The position numbers and the translations under genes are program-made. Below, one piece after another: positions 17,941 to 33,718 of a DNA stretch of 64,000 nt. This DNA is from Methylibium sp. Root1272 (GTDB taxonomy: Bacteria; Pseudomonadota; Gammaproteobacteria; Burkholderiales; Burkholderiaceae_C), in contig NZ_LMDY01000003.1 of NCBI RefSeq assembly GCF_001425905.1, positions 52,331-116,330 on the forward strand, given 5' to 3'. Position 1 is the first letter of the stretch. Each line of letters begins with the position of its first letter. Below the pieces are notes generated by a model. The model saw only the letters and a program-made list of their open reading frames with translations. It searched no databases and was not told the origin of the DNA.

Positions 17941-18858
17941 CTAGCAGCGTTGGGTTCGCTGCGCGATCAATTGTTCCGCAAGAATCGGCGCATGGCGCCC
18001 ATCGGTGGCCAAAGCGTCGGCGCCGACGCTCGCCACGAACTCCGGATGCTCTATGAACATCGGACCTCCGACCATTATGCCGACCTCGCGGTTGCGGGCC
18101 CGCTGCCGTACCGAGCGGATGCACTCGCGCAAGGCGTCAAGGTGCGTCTCGCTGCCCAGCGAGAAGCCCACGACATCGAACCACTCGCTGCCGACCATCT
18201 CGTTGGCGTCGAGTTCGCACTCCCAGGCGCCGCCGGCCACGTCCCACCCCGCGCGGCGGAAGAACTCGGCCACCATCACCAGCCCGAAGGTGTGCTGCTC
18301 ACCCGGGCTCGGCAACAGCAGCACGCGCCGCCCGTGCGCCGGGTGCTCGACCGACTGGCCGAACGCCGGACTCAGCTCCCGCAGCACCTGCTGCAACCGG
18401 CCCAGGCCCACGGTGACCTCGGTGAAATCGCACAGATCCTCGTTCCACAGGTGGCCGAGATAGCGCGCCGTCGGGGCGAGCAGGTCCAGGTAGATGCGCT
18501 CGATGCTCACACCGCGGGAACGGATCGCCTCCACACAGGCGAGCGGCAGATCCTCGTCGCGCGACAACACCAGCTTGGCGAAATCCTCGACGTCGCGCTG
18601 GCTGATCAGTTCGCCGTCGATCGAGGGCGTCTGCGGGCACTCGTGCACCAGGCGGTGCGCGAGCATCAGGCGCGGGATGATCTCCTGCTCGATCGCGCGC
18701 GCCAGCCGGGCCATTCGCGCGTCGGGGTTGTCGTCAACCTGCTTCGCGTCGGGCATGGCGCCGGACTCTGCCGCTTCGCCCGGCCCGGGGCAGTAGTTCA
18801 CCCCTTGTTCGCCGCGCAGCAGTAGTTCGGGCACCCAGCCTTGAACCGCTCGATCCAT
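17941..18858 (-). CDS. ppaA: PpaA/AerR-type cobalamin- or heme-binding antirepressor
   Basis: A 305-residue regulator of the PpaA/AerR/AppA-SCHIC group. A helical module (ARLARAIEQEIIPRLMLAHR onward) with LGHLWNEDLCDFTEVTVGLG is followed by a B12-binding-like Rossmann domain (RRVLLLPSPGEQHTFGLVMV; later FDVVGFSLGSETHLDALREC). Related proteins bind hydroxocobalamin or heme and modulate PpsR/CrtJ in response to light or oxygen. The classical B12 motif DxHxxG is replaced by PGEQHTFG, which fits this subgroup. RBS GGAGA precedes ATG 18858. It lies upstream of ppsR in the same direction. Confidence 0.9.
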   Translation of the reverse strand: MDRAVQGWVPELLLRGEQGVNYCPGPGEAAESGAMPDAKQVDDNPDARMARLARAIEQEIIPRLMLAHRLVHECPQTPSIDGELISQRDVEDFAKLVLSRDEDLPLACVEAIRSRGVSIERIYLDLLAPTARYLGHLWNEDLCDFTEVTVGLGRLQQVLRELSPAFGQSVEHPAHGRRVLLLPSPGEQHTFGLVMVAEFFRRAGWDVAGGAWECELDANEMVGSEWFDVVGFSLGSETHLDALRECIRSVRQRARNREVGIMVGGPMFIEHPEFVASVGADALATDGRHAPILAEQLIAQRTQRC

Positions 18859-21153
<2,295 letters not shown>

Positions 21154-21163
21154 GAGCCCGACC

Positions 21164-22736
21164 GTGCAGTTGACGCTCTGGACCTACGAAGGCCCGCCCC
21201 ACGTCGGCGCGATGCGAATCGCCACGGCGATGAAGGACGTTCACTACGTACTGCACGCCCCACAAGGCGACACCTACGCCGACCTGCTGTTCACGATGAT
21301 CGAGCGGCTGCCCCGGCGCCCGCCGGTCACCTACACCACCTTCCAGGCGCGCGACCTCGGCGGCGACACCGCGGAGCTCTTCAAGAACGCGGCGCGCGAG
21401 GCCTACGAGCGCTTCGCACCCGCGGCGATGATGGTGGGCGCGTCGTGCACCGCCGAGCTGATCCAGGACGACCCCGGCGGCCTGTGCCGCGCCCTCGATC
21501 TGCCGATCCCGGTCGTCGCGCTCGAGCTGCCGTCCTACCAGCGCAAGGAGAACTGGGGCGCGTCGGAAACCTTCTACCAGATGGTCCGCACGCTGGCCGG
21601 ACCCGCTGCTGCGGCTGCGGCGTCCCGCACCCGGCCCGAGCGGGCACCGCACCAGCGTCCGCGCTGCAACATCCTCGGCCCGGCTGCGCTCGGCTTCCGC
21701 CACCGCGACGACCTGCAGGAGATCCGCGGGCTCATCGCCGCGCTCGGCATCGACGTGCACGTCGTCGCACCGCTCGGCGCCACGCCGGCCGACCTGGCGC
21801 GACTCGGCGAGGCCGATTTCAACGTGGTGCTGTACCCGGAGATCGCGGCGCTCACGGCCCAGTGGCTGACCCGTACGTTCGGGCAACCTTGCACCAAGAC
21901 CATCCCGATCGGCGCCGCCGCCACGCGCGACTTCATCGCCGAGGTCGCGCAGCTCGCCGGTATCGACGCGGAGGCGGCGCTCGCCGAGGCGGCATCTCGC
22001 TCGACCTGGTACGCGCGCTCGGTCGATTCCACCTACCTGACCGGCAAGCGCGTGTTCGTGTTCGGCGACGCAACGCATGCCGTGGCCGCCGCACGCGTGG
22101 CGACGCAGGAGTTCGGTTTCACCGTGGTCGGCCTCGGCACCTACAGCCGCGAGTTCGCGCGCGAGGTGCGGGAAGCCGCCAAGCTCTACGGCGTCGAGCC
22201 GCTGATCACCGACGATTACCTCGAGATCGAGGCGAAGGTCGCCGAACTGCAGCCCGAGCTCGTGCTCGGCACGCAGATGGAACGGCACATCGCCAAGCGC
22301 CTGGGCCTGCCCTGCGCGGTGATCTCCGCACCGGTGCACGTGCAGGACTTCCCGGCGCGCCATTCGCCGCAGATGGGCTTCGAGGGCGCGAACGTCCTGT
22401 TCGACACCTGGGTGCATCCGCTGATGATGGGGCTGGAAGAGCATCTGATCGGCATGTTCCGCGGCGACTTCGAGTTCCACGAGAACGCGGCGCCTTCTCA
22501 CCTGGGCGGTTCTCATGCGGCTGCCGCGAGCGCGGCCGTCGAGCCACCCGCTCCCTCGACGATCGATGCTGCTCCCGCCGCCGATGCCGGTACGGTGATC
22601 GTCGTGGCGGCCTGGGCCGCCGAAGCCGAGCAGGAACTCCGCAAGATCCCGTTCTTCGTGCGTGGCAAGGCTCGGCGCAACACCGAGCGCTACGCGCTGG
22701 ACCGCGGCATGCCCTTGATCACCCTCGAGACCCTCT

Positions 22737-22765
<29 letters not shown>
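21164..22765 (+). CDS. bchB: Dark-operative protochlorophyllide reductase subunit B
   Basis: A 533-residue NifK-like partner of BchN starting at GTG. Asp36 (HAPQGD) is the unusual aspartate ligand of the NB cluster in this family. The C-terminal tail ending near [19 protein letters not shown] is the BchB-specific domain that covers the substrate. An Ala/Pro-rich linker at about residues 445-480 precedes the tail. The last 29 bases overlap the start of bchH. Confidence 0.97.
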
Positions 22766-27487
<4,722 letters not shown>

Positions 27488-27497
27488 GGGACGCGCG

Positions 27498-28196
27498 ATG
27501 ACACAGGCGACCTACCAGGAACGCAGGGGCCAGATCGAGACCTACTTCGACCGCACCGCGGTCGAGGCCTGGGCGCGGCTCACGTCGACCGCACCGGTCA
27601 GCGGCGTGCGCGCGACGGTGCGGGCCGGACGCGACCGCATGCGCGCCACCCTGCTCGGCTGGCTGCCGGCCGACCTGCACGGCACCCGCCTGCTCGACGC
27701 CGGCTGCGGCACCGGCGCGCTGGCGGTCGAGGCCGCGCGGCGCGGCGCGCAGGTCGTGGCCATCGACCTGTCGCCCACGCTGGTCGAACTGGCCCGCGAG
27801 CGTCAGCCGCGCGACCTGCCGGGGCAGATCGACTTCCGCTCGGGCGACATGCTCGATCCGGCGCTCGGGCACTTCGACCACGTGGTCGGCATGGACTCGA
27901 TCATCCATTACGAGGCCGCCGACGCCGTGCGCGTGCTGGCCGGTCTGGCGCAGCGCACCCGCCGCAGCATGCTGTTCACCTACGTCCCCAGCAACCCGGC
28001 GCTCGTGGCCTTTCGTGCGGTGGGCCGGTTGTTCCCGCGCGGCGACCGCGCTCCGAGCATCGTGCCGGTCGCAGAGAAGACGCTGCACCGTCTGATCGCC
28101 GCCGACGCGCACCTGGGCGCGTGGCGCCCGGCGCGCACGCAGCGCGTCGCAAGCGGCTTCTACACCTCGCAGGCGTTGGAGCTGATCGCCCCATGA
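27498..28196 (+). CDS. bchM: Mg-protoporphyrin IX O-methyltransferase
   Basis: A 232-residue SAM-dependent methyltransferase that methylates the C13 propionate of Mg-protoporphyrin IX, the step before ring closure by AcsF. The SAM-binding motif LLDAGCGTGALAVEAARRGA is near residues 70-90, and the conserved YFDRTAVEAWARL near the N-terminus is BchM-specific. Its stop overlaps lhaA by four bases (ATGA). Confidence 0.96.
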   Translation: MTQATYQERRGQIETYFDRTAVEAWARLTSTAPVSGVRATVRAGRDRMRATLLGWLPADLHGTRLLDAGCGTGALAVEAARRGAQVVAIDLSPTLVELARERQPRDLPGQIDFRSGDMLDPALGHFDHVVGMDSIIHYEAADAVRVLAGLAQRTRRSMLFTYVPSNPALVAFRAVGRLFPRGDRAPSIVPVAEKTLHRLIAADAHLGAWRPARTQRVASGFYTSQALELIAP

Positions 28197-29638
28197 ACGC
28201 CGCCCGGCAGCTCAACGACCGCGTGGCCAGGGCCTGGGTCCGCGTGGGCCCACGCTTCCTGCCGTTCGCCGATGCGGCGACCGCCGACCTGCCGCTCGGC
28301 CGGCTGCTGCGGCTGTCTCTGTTCCAGGTGTCGGTGGGCATGGCCATGGCGCTGCTCAACGGCACGCTGAACCGCGTGATGATCGTCGAGCTCACGGTGC
28401 CGGCCTGGCTGGTCTCGCTGATGGTCGCGCTGCCGCTGGCGCTCGCACCGTTCCGCACGCTGGTGGGCTTCCGCTCGGACACCCACCGCTCCGCGCTCGG
28501 CTGGAAGCGCGTGCCCTACATCTGGATGGGCACGTTGCTGCAGTTCGGCGGCCTCGCCATCATGCCGTTCGCGCTGCTGATCCTGTCGGGCGACACCCAC
28601 GGGCCGGCCGTCTACGGCCACATCGGCGCGGCGCTGGCCTTCCTGTTGGTGGGCGCCGGCCTGCACACCGCGCAGACCGCGGGCCTCGCACTCGCCACCG
28701 ACCTGGCGCCGCCCGAGTCGCGCCCGCGCGTGGTGGCGCTGCTCTACGTGATGCTGCTGCTCGGCATGGTGGCGAGCTCGCTGGCCTTCGGCGCGCTGCT
28801 GGCCGACTTCAGCCAGATCCGGCTGATCCAGGTCATCCAGGGCGCCGCGCTGCTGACGATGGCGCTCAACGTGGTGGCGCTGTGGAAGCAGGAGGCGCGC
28901 GACCCGGCACGCACCGCGCACCGCGGCACGCCGCGTCCGGCCTTCCGCACGGCCTGGCGCAGCTTCATCCGCGGCGGTCGCGCGAGCCGCCTGCTGGTGG
29001 GCGTCGGGCTGGGCACCGCCGCCTTCAGCATGCAGGACATCCTGCTCGAACCCTATGGCGGCCAGATCATGCACCTGGGCGTGGGCGCCACCACCGCGCT
29101 GACCGCGCTGACGGCCAGCGGCGCGCTGGCCGCCTTCACGCTCGCATCGCGCTGGCTGCACCACGGCGGAGACCCTTACCGGCTGGCGGCCTTCGGCGCG
29201 CTGAGCGGCGTGATGGCCTTCGCCGCCGTGATCTTCGCCGACCCGTTGAACTCCCCGCTGCTGTTCCGCATCGGCGCGGCACTGATCGGCTTCGGCGGCG
29301 GGCTGTTCTCGGTCGGAACGCTGACCGCCGCGATGAGCCTGGATACCAACGGGCAGAGCGGCCTGGCACTGGGTGCCTGGGGCGCGGTGCAGGCCTGTGC
29401 CGCGGGCCTCGCCATCGCCGTCGGCGGTGCGCTGCGCGACCTGGTGTCCGGGTTGGCCACGCAGGGCCTGCTCGGCCCCGCGCTCGCCGGTCCGTCGGTC
29501 GGCTACAGCTTCGTCTACCACCTCGAGATCGCGCTGCTGTTCGCAACGCTGATCGCGATCGGCCCGCTGGTCCGCAGTGCGGACGCCCCCCACCCCCGCG
29601 CCACCGCCAAGTTCGGATTGGCCGAGTTCCCCGGCTAG
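28193..29638 (+). CDS. lhaA: Light-harvesting 1 assembly protein LhaA (PucC family)
   Basis: A 481-residue, 12-helix BCD-family MFS protein. TLNRVMIVELTVPAWLVSLM and PFRTLVGFRSDTHRSALGWK are conserved N-terminal features; LGTAAFSMQDILLEPYGGQI is at mid-length. In Rhodobacter LhaA helps build LH1, and this place between bchM and puhA is its usual one. It is distinct from the shorter paralogue at 14088. An AAAGGAGA sequence follows its stop and serves puhA. Confidence 0.92.
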   Translation: MNAARQLNDRVARAWVRVGPRFLPFADAATADLPLGRLLRLSLFQVSVGMAMALLNGTLNRVMIVELTVPAWLVSLMVALPLALAPFRTLVGFRSDTHRSALGWKRVPYIWMGTLLQFGGLAIMPFALLILSGDTHGPAVYGHIGAALAFLLVGAGLHTAQTAGLALATDLAPPESRPRVVALLYVMLLLGMVASSLAFGALLADFSQIRLIQVIQGAALLTMALNVVALWKQEARDPARTAHRGTPRPAFRTAWRSFIRGGRASRLLVGVGLGTAAFSMQDILLEPYGGQIMHLGVGATTALTALTASGALAAFTLASRWLHHGGDPYRLAAFGALSGVMAFAAVIFADPLNSPLLFRIGAALIGFGGGLFSVGTLTAAMSLDTNGQSGLALGAWGAVQACAAGLAIAVGGALRDLVSGLATQGLLGPALAGPSVGYSFVYHLEIALLFATLIAIGPLVRSADAPHPRATAKFGLAEFPG

Positions 29639-29659
29639 CTTGCACAAAGGAGACCTCTC

Positions 29660-30436
29660 ATGGAAACAGGAGCCATCACCGGCTACATCGACGTGGCGCA
29701 GATCGCGCTGTACGTGTTCTGGGTGTTCTTCGCAGGCTTGATCTACTACCTGCACAAGGAGAACAAGCGCGAGGGCTACCCGCTGGAGTCCGAGCGCTCC
29801 GCGCATGTGCGGGTGCAGGGCTGGCCGCCGATCCCGAGCCCCAAGACCTTCAGGCTGCAGCACGGCGGCAGCAGCACCGCGCCGAACGAGCAGCGGTCGC
29901 CACCGCAGCACCTCGCGGCCGAGCCGACCGGCCCGTGGTTGGGCGCCCCGCTGCGCCCGACCGGCCGCAACCCGATGCTCGACGGCGTGGGCCCCGGCGC
30001 CTACGCCCAGCGCGCCGACGTGGCCGACAAGACCTTCGAAGGCCGCACGAAGATCGTGCCGCTGCGCGCGGCACCGGACTTCGACGTCTCGGCGAAGGAC
30101 CCTGACCCGCGCGGCATGCGGGTGGTCGGTGCCGACGGCGTGGTCGGTGGCACGGTGCACGACCTGTGGGTCGACCGCTCCGAGGTGCTGTTCCGCTACC
30201 TCGAGGTCGCGGTGCCGAACGCCGCCCGCGGCCCGCACGTGCTCCTGCCGATGAACTTCACGCGCATCAAGAACGGCCGCGTGGTGGTGAAGTCCATCCT
30301 CGGCAGCCAGTTCGCCGACGTGCCGCGCCACCGCAACCCGGATCAGGTCACGCTGCTCGAGGAAGAGAAGATCATGGCCTACTACGGCGCCGGCACGCTG
30401 TACGCAACGGCCGACCGCCAGGAGCCACTGGTGTGA
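29660..30436 (+). CDS. puhA: Photosynthetic reaction center H subunit
   Basis: A 258-residue H subunit. One N-terminal membrane helix (VAQIALYVFWVFFAGLIYYL) is followed by a cytoplasmic beta-barrel domain that caps the L/M core and shapes proton uptake to QB. HKENKREGYPLESE after the helix and the PMNFTRIKNGRVVV segment are diagnostic. An excellent RBS (AAAGGAGA) precedes the ATG. The stop overlaps the puhB GTG. Confidence 0.96.
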   Translation: METGAITGYIDVAQIALYVFWVFFAGLIYYLHKENKREGYPLESERSAHVRVQGWPPIPSPKTFRLQHGGSSTAPNEQRSPPQHLAAEPTGPWLGAPLRPTGRNPMLDGVGPGAYAQRADVADKTFEGRTKIVPLRAAPDFDVSAKDPDPRGMRVVGADGVVGGTVHDLWVDRSEVLFRYLEVAVPNAARGPHVLLPMNFTRIKNGRVVVKSILGSQFADVPRHRNPDQVTLLEEEKIMAYYGAGTLYATADRQEPLV

Positions 30437-31098
30437 GCGACGACCACGACTTCGAGCCCGCCTACGGGCTGCCCGAGCTGCTGCCGGCCGGCGAGCGCCT
30501 GCTCTGGCAAGGCGCGCCGCAGTGGCGGGTGCTGGCGCGCGAGGCGCTCCACGTCCGCAAGCTCGCGGCCTACTTCGGCCTGCTGCTCGCCTGGCGCGCG
30601 GTGGTGGTGCTGGGGGACGGCGGGGGCCTCGCTGCCGTCGCGCTGTCGTGGCTGTGGATGCTGCCGCTGGCCGCGCTGGCGCTGGGCCTGCTCACCACGC
30701 TGGCGTGGCTGATCGGCCGCACCAGCGTCTACAGCGTGACCGACCGTCGCGTCGTGATGCGCATCGGCATCGTGCTGACGATCACCTTCAACCTGCCCTA
30801 CCGCACGATCGAGTCGGCCGGGCTGCGCACCAACCCCGACGGCAGCGGCGACATCACACTCACGCTCGCGCCGGCCGAGCGCATCGCCTATCTGCACCTG
30901 TGGCCGCATGTGCGGCCCTGGAAGGTGGCGCGCACCGAGCCGATGCTGCGCGCGCTGCCCGACGCGCGGCATGTCGCGCAGCTGCTGTCGAGCGCCCTCG
31001 CAGCCTCGGCCGGCGTGGCGCCCGCCACGATGCCCACCCCCGACGCGGCCGAGCGGCCGCGTGCGTCCGACACGCCGGGCCACGCGCTGGCGGCCTGA
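30433..31098 (+). CDS. puhB: RC assembly protein PuhB
   Basis: A 221-residue membrane protein starting at a GTG that overlaps the puhA stop. EPAYGLPELLPAGERLLWQG at the start and SVTDRRVVMRIGIVLTITFN after the two helices place it in the PuhB family with a PH-like domain. PuhB assists reaction-center assembly in Rhodobacter. The Ala/Pro-rich last 40 residues look disordered. Confidence 0.9.
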   Translation: MSDDHDFEPAYGLPELLPAGERLLWQGAPQWRVLAREALHVRKLAAYFGLLLAWRAVVVLGDGGGLAAVALSWLWMLPLAALALGLLTTLAWLIGRTSVYSVTDRRVVMRIGIVLTITFNLPYRTIESAGLRTNPDGSGDITLTLAPAERIAYLHLWPHVRPWKVARTEPMLRALPDARHVAQLLSSALAASAGVAPATMPTPDAAERPRASDTPGHALAA

Positions 31099-31121
31099 AG
31101 CGAAGCACGGAGATCACCACC

Positions 31122-31589
31122 ATGTCGTCGTCCACCTCCCCAGCGCACGGCGACGCCCTGCCGCGCGGCCCGTTGATTGCGATCGGCGCGATGGTTGCTG
31201 CCGTGCTGGTGTCGGTGAGCTTCGTGCGGCTCACCGGCATCGGCGTGATCCGCGTGCAGGACGCGCCGACCGTGTCGGTGCGCGAGTTCCGCTTCGAGGA
31301 CCGCGCCGACGGCAGCATCGCGGTGCTCGATCCGGCCAGCGGCCGCGTCGTCGAGAGCGTGGCCCCCGGCAGCAACGGCTTCCTGCGCGGCACGATGCGC
31401 GGCCTGGCGCGCGAGCGCAAGCGCCAGGGCGTGAGCCCGGAGCTGCCGTTCCGCATGCTCGGTCGGGCCGACGGGCGGCTGACGCTGGAAGACCCCGGCA
31501 CCGGCCGGCGCGTCGATCTCGGATCGTTCGGCCCGAGCAACGCCGCGGCATTCGCGCAGCTGATGGCGGCCCCGACCGCGGAACGCTGA
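31122..31589 (+). CDS. puhC: RC-LH1 assembly protein PuhC
   Basis: A 155-residue single-pass membrane protein. Its N-terminal helix is GPLIAIGAMVAAVLVSVSFV, followed by a soluble domain with REFRFEDRADGSIAVLD and GFLRGTMRGLARERKRQGV, typical of PuhC. PuhC supports RC-LH1 organisation. It sits in the usual puhA-B-C order and is followed, after 45 bases, by acsF. Confidence 0.88.
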   Translation: MSSSTSPAHGDALPRGPLIAIGAMVAAVLVSVSFVRLTGIGVIRVQDAPTVSVREFRFEDRADGSIAVLDPASGRVVESVAPGSNGFLRGTMRGLARERKRQGVSPELPFRMLGRADGRLTLEDPGTGRRVDLGSFGPSNAAAFAQLMAAPTAER

Positions 31590-31634
31590 GCCCTCGGCTG
31601 CACCGCACCCATCTCGAGAAGAAGGAGTCGCCCC

Positions 31635-32708
31635 ATGTCCACGCCGGCCACCGCCCTGCCCCAGATCGCACCCAACGAGGCCACCAGCACCGCGCTGCAG
31701 GACACCCTGCTGACGCCGCGCTTCTACACCACCGATTTCGCGGCGATGGACCGCATCGACGTCGAGCCGATCCGGGCGCAATGGGATGCGCTGATGAGCG
31801 AGTTCCGCGCCGACGCCAACACCGACCACTTCCAGCGTCCGCCCGAGATGGTGGGCAACTACGCCGAGCTGCCGCCGGCGCTCTACCAGGAGTTCAAGGA
31901 CTTCCTGATCAGTTCGGTGACCTCGGAGTTCTCCGGCTGCGTGCTCTATGCCGAGATCAAGAAGCACGTGGCCAACGCCGACATGAAGGAGTTGTTCGGC
32001 TACATGGCGCGCGACGAGTCGCGCCACGCGGGCTTCATCAACCAGTGGCTGAAGGACTTCGGGATCGGCGTCGACCTGGGCTTCCTGGCACGTGCGAAGA
32101 AGTACACCTACTTCCGGCCGAAGTTCATCTTCTACGCGACCTACCTGTCCGAGAAGATCGGCTACGCGCGCTACATCGCGATCTATCGGCAGATCGAGCG
32201 CCGCCCCGATCTGTGCTTCCACCCGATCTTCAAGTGGTTCGAGAAGTGGTGCAACGACGAGTTCCGCCACGGCGAAGCCTTCGCACTGCTGCTGCGCGCC
32301 AACCCCAAGCTGCTGACCGGCGTGAACAAGCTGTGGATCCGCTTCTTCGTACTGGCGGTGTTCGCGACCATGTACGTGCGCGACCACACGCGCCCGGAGA
32401 TGCATGCCGCGCTCGGCATGGACCCGACCGCCTACGACTTCGAGGTGTTCCGCATCACGTCGCAGATCACCAAGCAGGTGTTCCCGCTGACGCTCAACCT
32501 CGACGACCCACGCTTCCATGCGGGGCTCGAGCGGCTGCGCCGGCTGTCGCTGGCGGCCGAGGCCGCGCGCGCACGCGGCGGCTTGATCGGTGGCATCCGA
32601 CGTCTGGGCATCGGCCTCGCGGCGGGCGCCACCTTCGTGCGGCTCTACTGCCTGCCGGCCCAGCCGAACACGCTGCCGCAGAACGTCCGCGTCGCGCCCG
32701 CCTGGTGA
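31635..32708 (+). CDS. acsF: Aerobic Mg-protoporphyrin IX monomethyl ester cyclase
   Basis: A 357-residue di-iron oxygenase that forms ring E of bacteriochlorophyll with O2. Iron ligands are visible as the carboxylate/ExxH pairs [14 protein letters not shown], then DESRH near residue 126 and DEFRH near 208. The gene was first defined in Rubrivivax gelatinosus in this same position between puhC and puhE. RBS AAGGAG lies before the ATG. The anaerobic alternative, BchE, is not in the window, so synthesis may depend on oxygen. Confidence 0.97.
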   Translation: MSTPATALPQIAPNEATSTALQDTLLTPRFYTTDFAAMDRIDVEPIRAQWDALMSEFRADANTDHFQRPPEMVGNYAELPPALYQEFKDFLISSVTSEFSGCVLYAEIKKHVANADMKELFGYMARDESRHAGFINQWLKDFGIGVDLGFLARAKKYTYFRPKFIFYATYLSEKIGYARYIAIYRQIERRPDLCFHPIFKWFEKWCNDEFRHGEAFALLLRANPKLLTGVNKLWIRFFVLAVFATMYVRDHTRPEMHAALGMDPTAYDFEVFRITSQITKQVFPLTLNLDDPRFHAGLERLRRLSLAAEAARARGGLIGGIRRLGIGLAAGATFVRLYCLPAQPNTLPQNVRVAPAW

Positions 32709-32755
32709 GCGGCCGTCGGCGCAGTACGCAGCACTGAACACCGGGAACTTCAGCG

Positions 32756-33544
32756 ATGGCCTCGTATGCGCTGCCCGTGCTGTTCACGGTCTTCGTCTGG
32801 TGGTTCAGCACCGGACTGATCCTCTACCTCGACGGGCTGCCGCGCCACACCTTCAAGTGGACGATGCTGGTGGCCACCGTGCTGCTGGCGCTGGCACTGG
32901 CCGGTCTGGTCATGACCGGCGACGACACGCGCGTCACCGGCGCCTACCTCGCCTTCTTCTGCGGCCTGGTGGTGTGGGCCTGGCAGGAGGTGGCCTTCCT
33001 GCTCGGCTACGTGACCGGCCCGCTGCGCGAACCCTGCCCCGAGGGGCTGGCAGGCTGGCCGCGCATGCGCCGCGCGCTGCAGGCCCTGCAGCACCACGAG
33101 CTGGCGCTGGTCGTGCTGGCGCTGGCGGTGGTCGCGGCAACCTGGGACCGGCCCAACCAGACCGGCCTGTGGACCTTCATGATCCTGTGGACCATGCGGC
33201 AGAGCGCCAAGCTCAATGTCTTTCTCGGCGTGCGCAACCTGAACGAGAACTTCCTGCCGCCGCACCTGAAGTACCTGCAGACCTATTTCCGGCGCCGGCC
33301 GATGAACGGGCTGTTTCCGGTGTCGGTGCTGCTCGCCAGCGCCGGCGCGTGGCTGATCTGGGAGGCCGCCTTCACGGCCGGTATCGGCCGCTTCGAGCTG
33401 ACCGCGCTCACCTTCGCCGGCACGCTGCTGTCGCTGGCGGTGCTGGAGCACTGGTTCCTGGTGCTGCCGCTGCCGTCCGAGAACCTGTGGAACTGGGCGC
33501 TGCGTTCGCGCGCTGCGGTCGAGGTCGGCGGCAAGCCCGTCTGA
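32756..33544 (+). CDS. puhE: Photosynthetic complex protein PuhE (DUF3623)
   Basis: A 262-residue protein with about seven membrane helices. LPVLFTVFVWWFSTGLILYL opens it, and TMRQSAKLNVFLGVRNLNEN with FLPPHLKYLQTYF is the family signature. PuhE is a conserved last member of the puh operon, and Rhodobacter mutants show altered bacteriochlorophyll levels. It follows acsF by 47 bases, and a hairpin comes soon after its stop. Confidence 0.9.
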   Translation: MASYALPVLFTVFVWWFSTGLILYLDGLPRHTFKWTMLVATVLLALALAGLVMTGDDTRVTGAYLAFFCGLVVWAWQEVAFLLGYVTGPLREPCPEGLAGWPRMRRALQALQHHELALVVLALAVVAATWDRPNQTGLWTFMILWTMRQSAKLNVFLGVRNLNENFLPPHLKYLQTYFRRRPMNGLFPVSVLLASAGAWLIWEAAFTAGIGRFELTALTFAGTLLSLAVLEHWFLVLPLPSENLWNWALRSRAAVEVGGKPV

Positions 33545-33568
33545 GACCGGACCTCCGTTTCCCCGCTG

Positions 33569-33589
33569 GCGCACCCCTGTCAGGTGCGC
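33569..33589 (+). terminator. Hairpin after puhE
   Basis: GCGCACC and GGTGCGC form a perfect 7-bp stem with a 7-base loop, 25 bases after the puhE stop and before the regulator pair. No T-tract follows, so it may be a weak terminator or an RNA end stabiliser dividing puh genes from ppsR2-bphP. Confidence 0.35.
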
Positions 33590-33718
33590 TACCGTCGCCC
33601 TGCAGCATCCAGCAGGATGGTGCGATCAGAGCCTCGGCGAGAGGCCGTTGCGCGCGAAGTTCCGAGCGCCGGAACGAATGGGACGACCGATGAGATCCAG
33701 GCCTGGAGGAGTGGCAGC

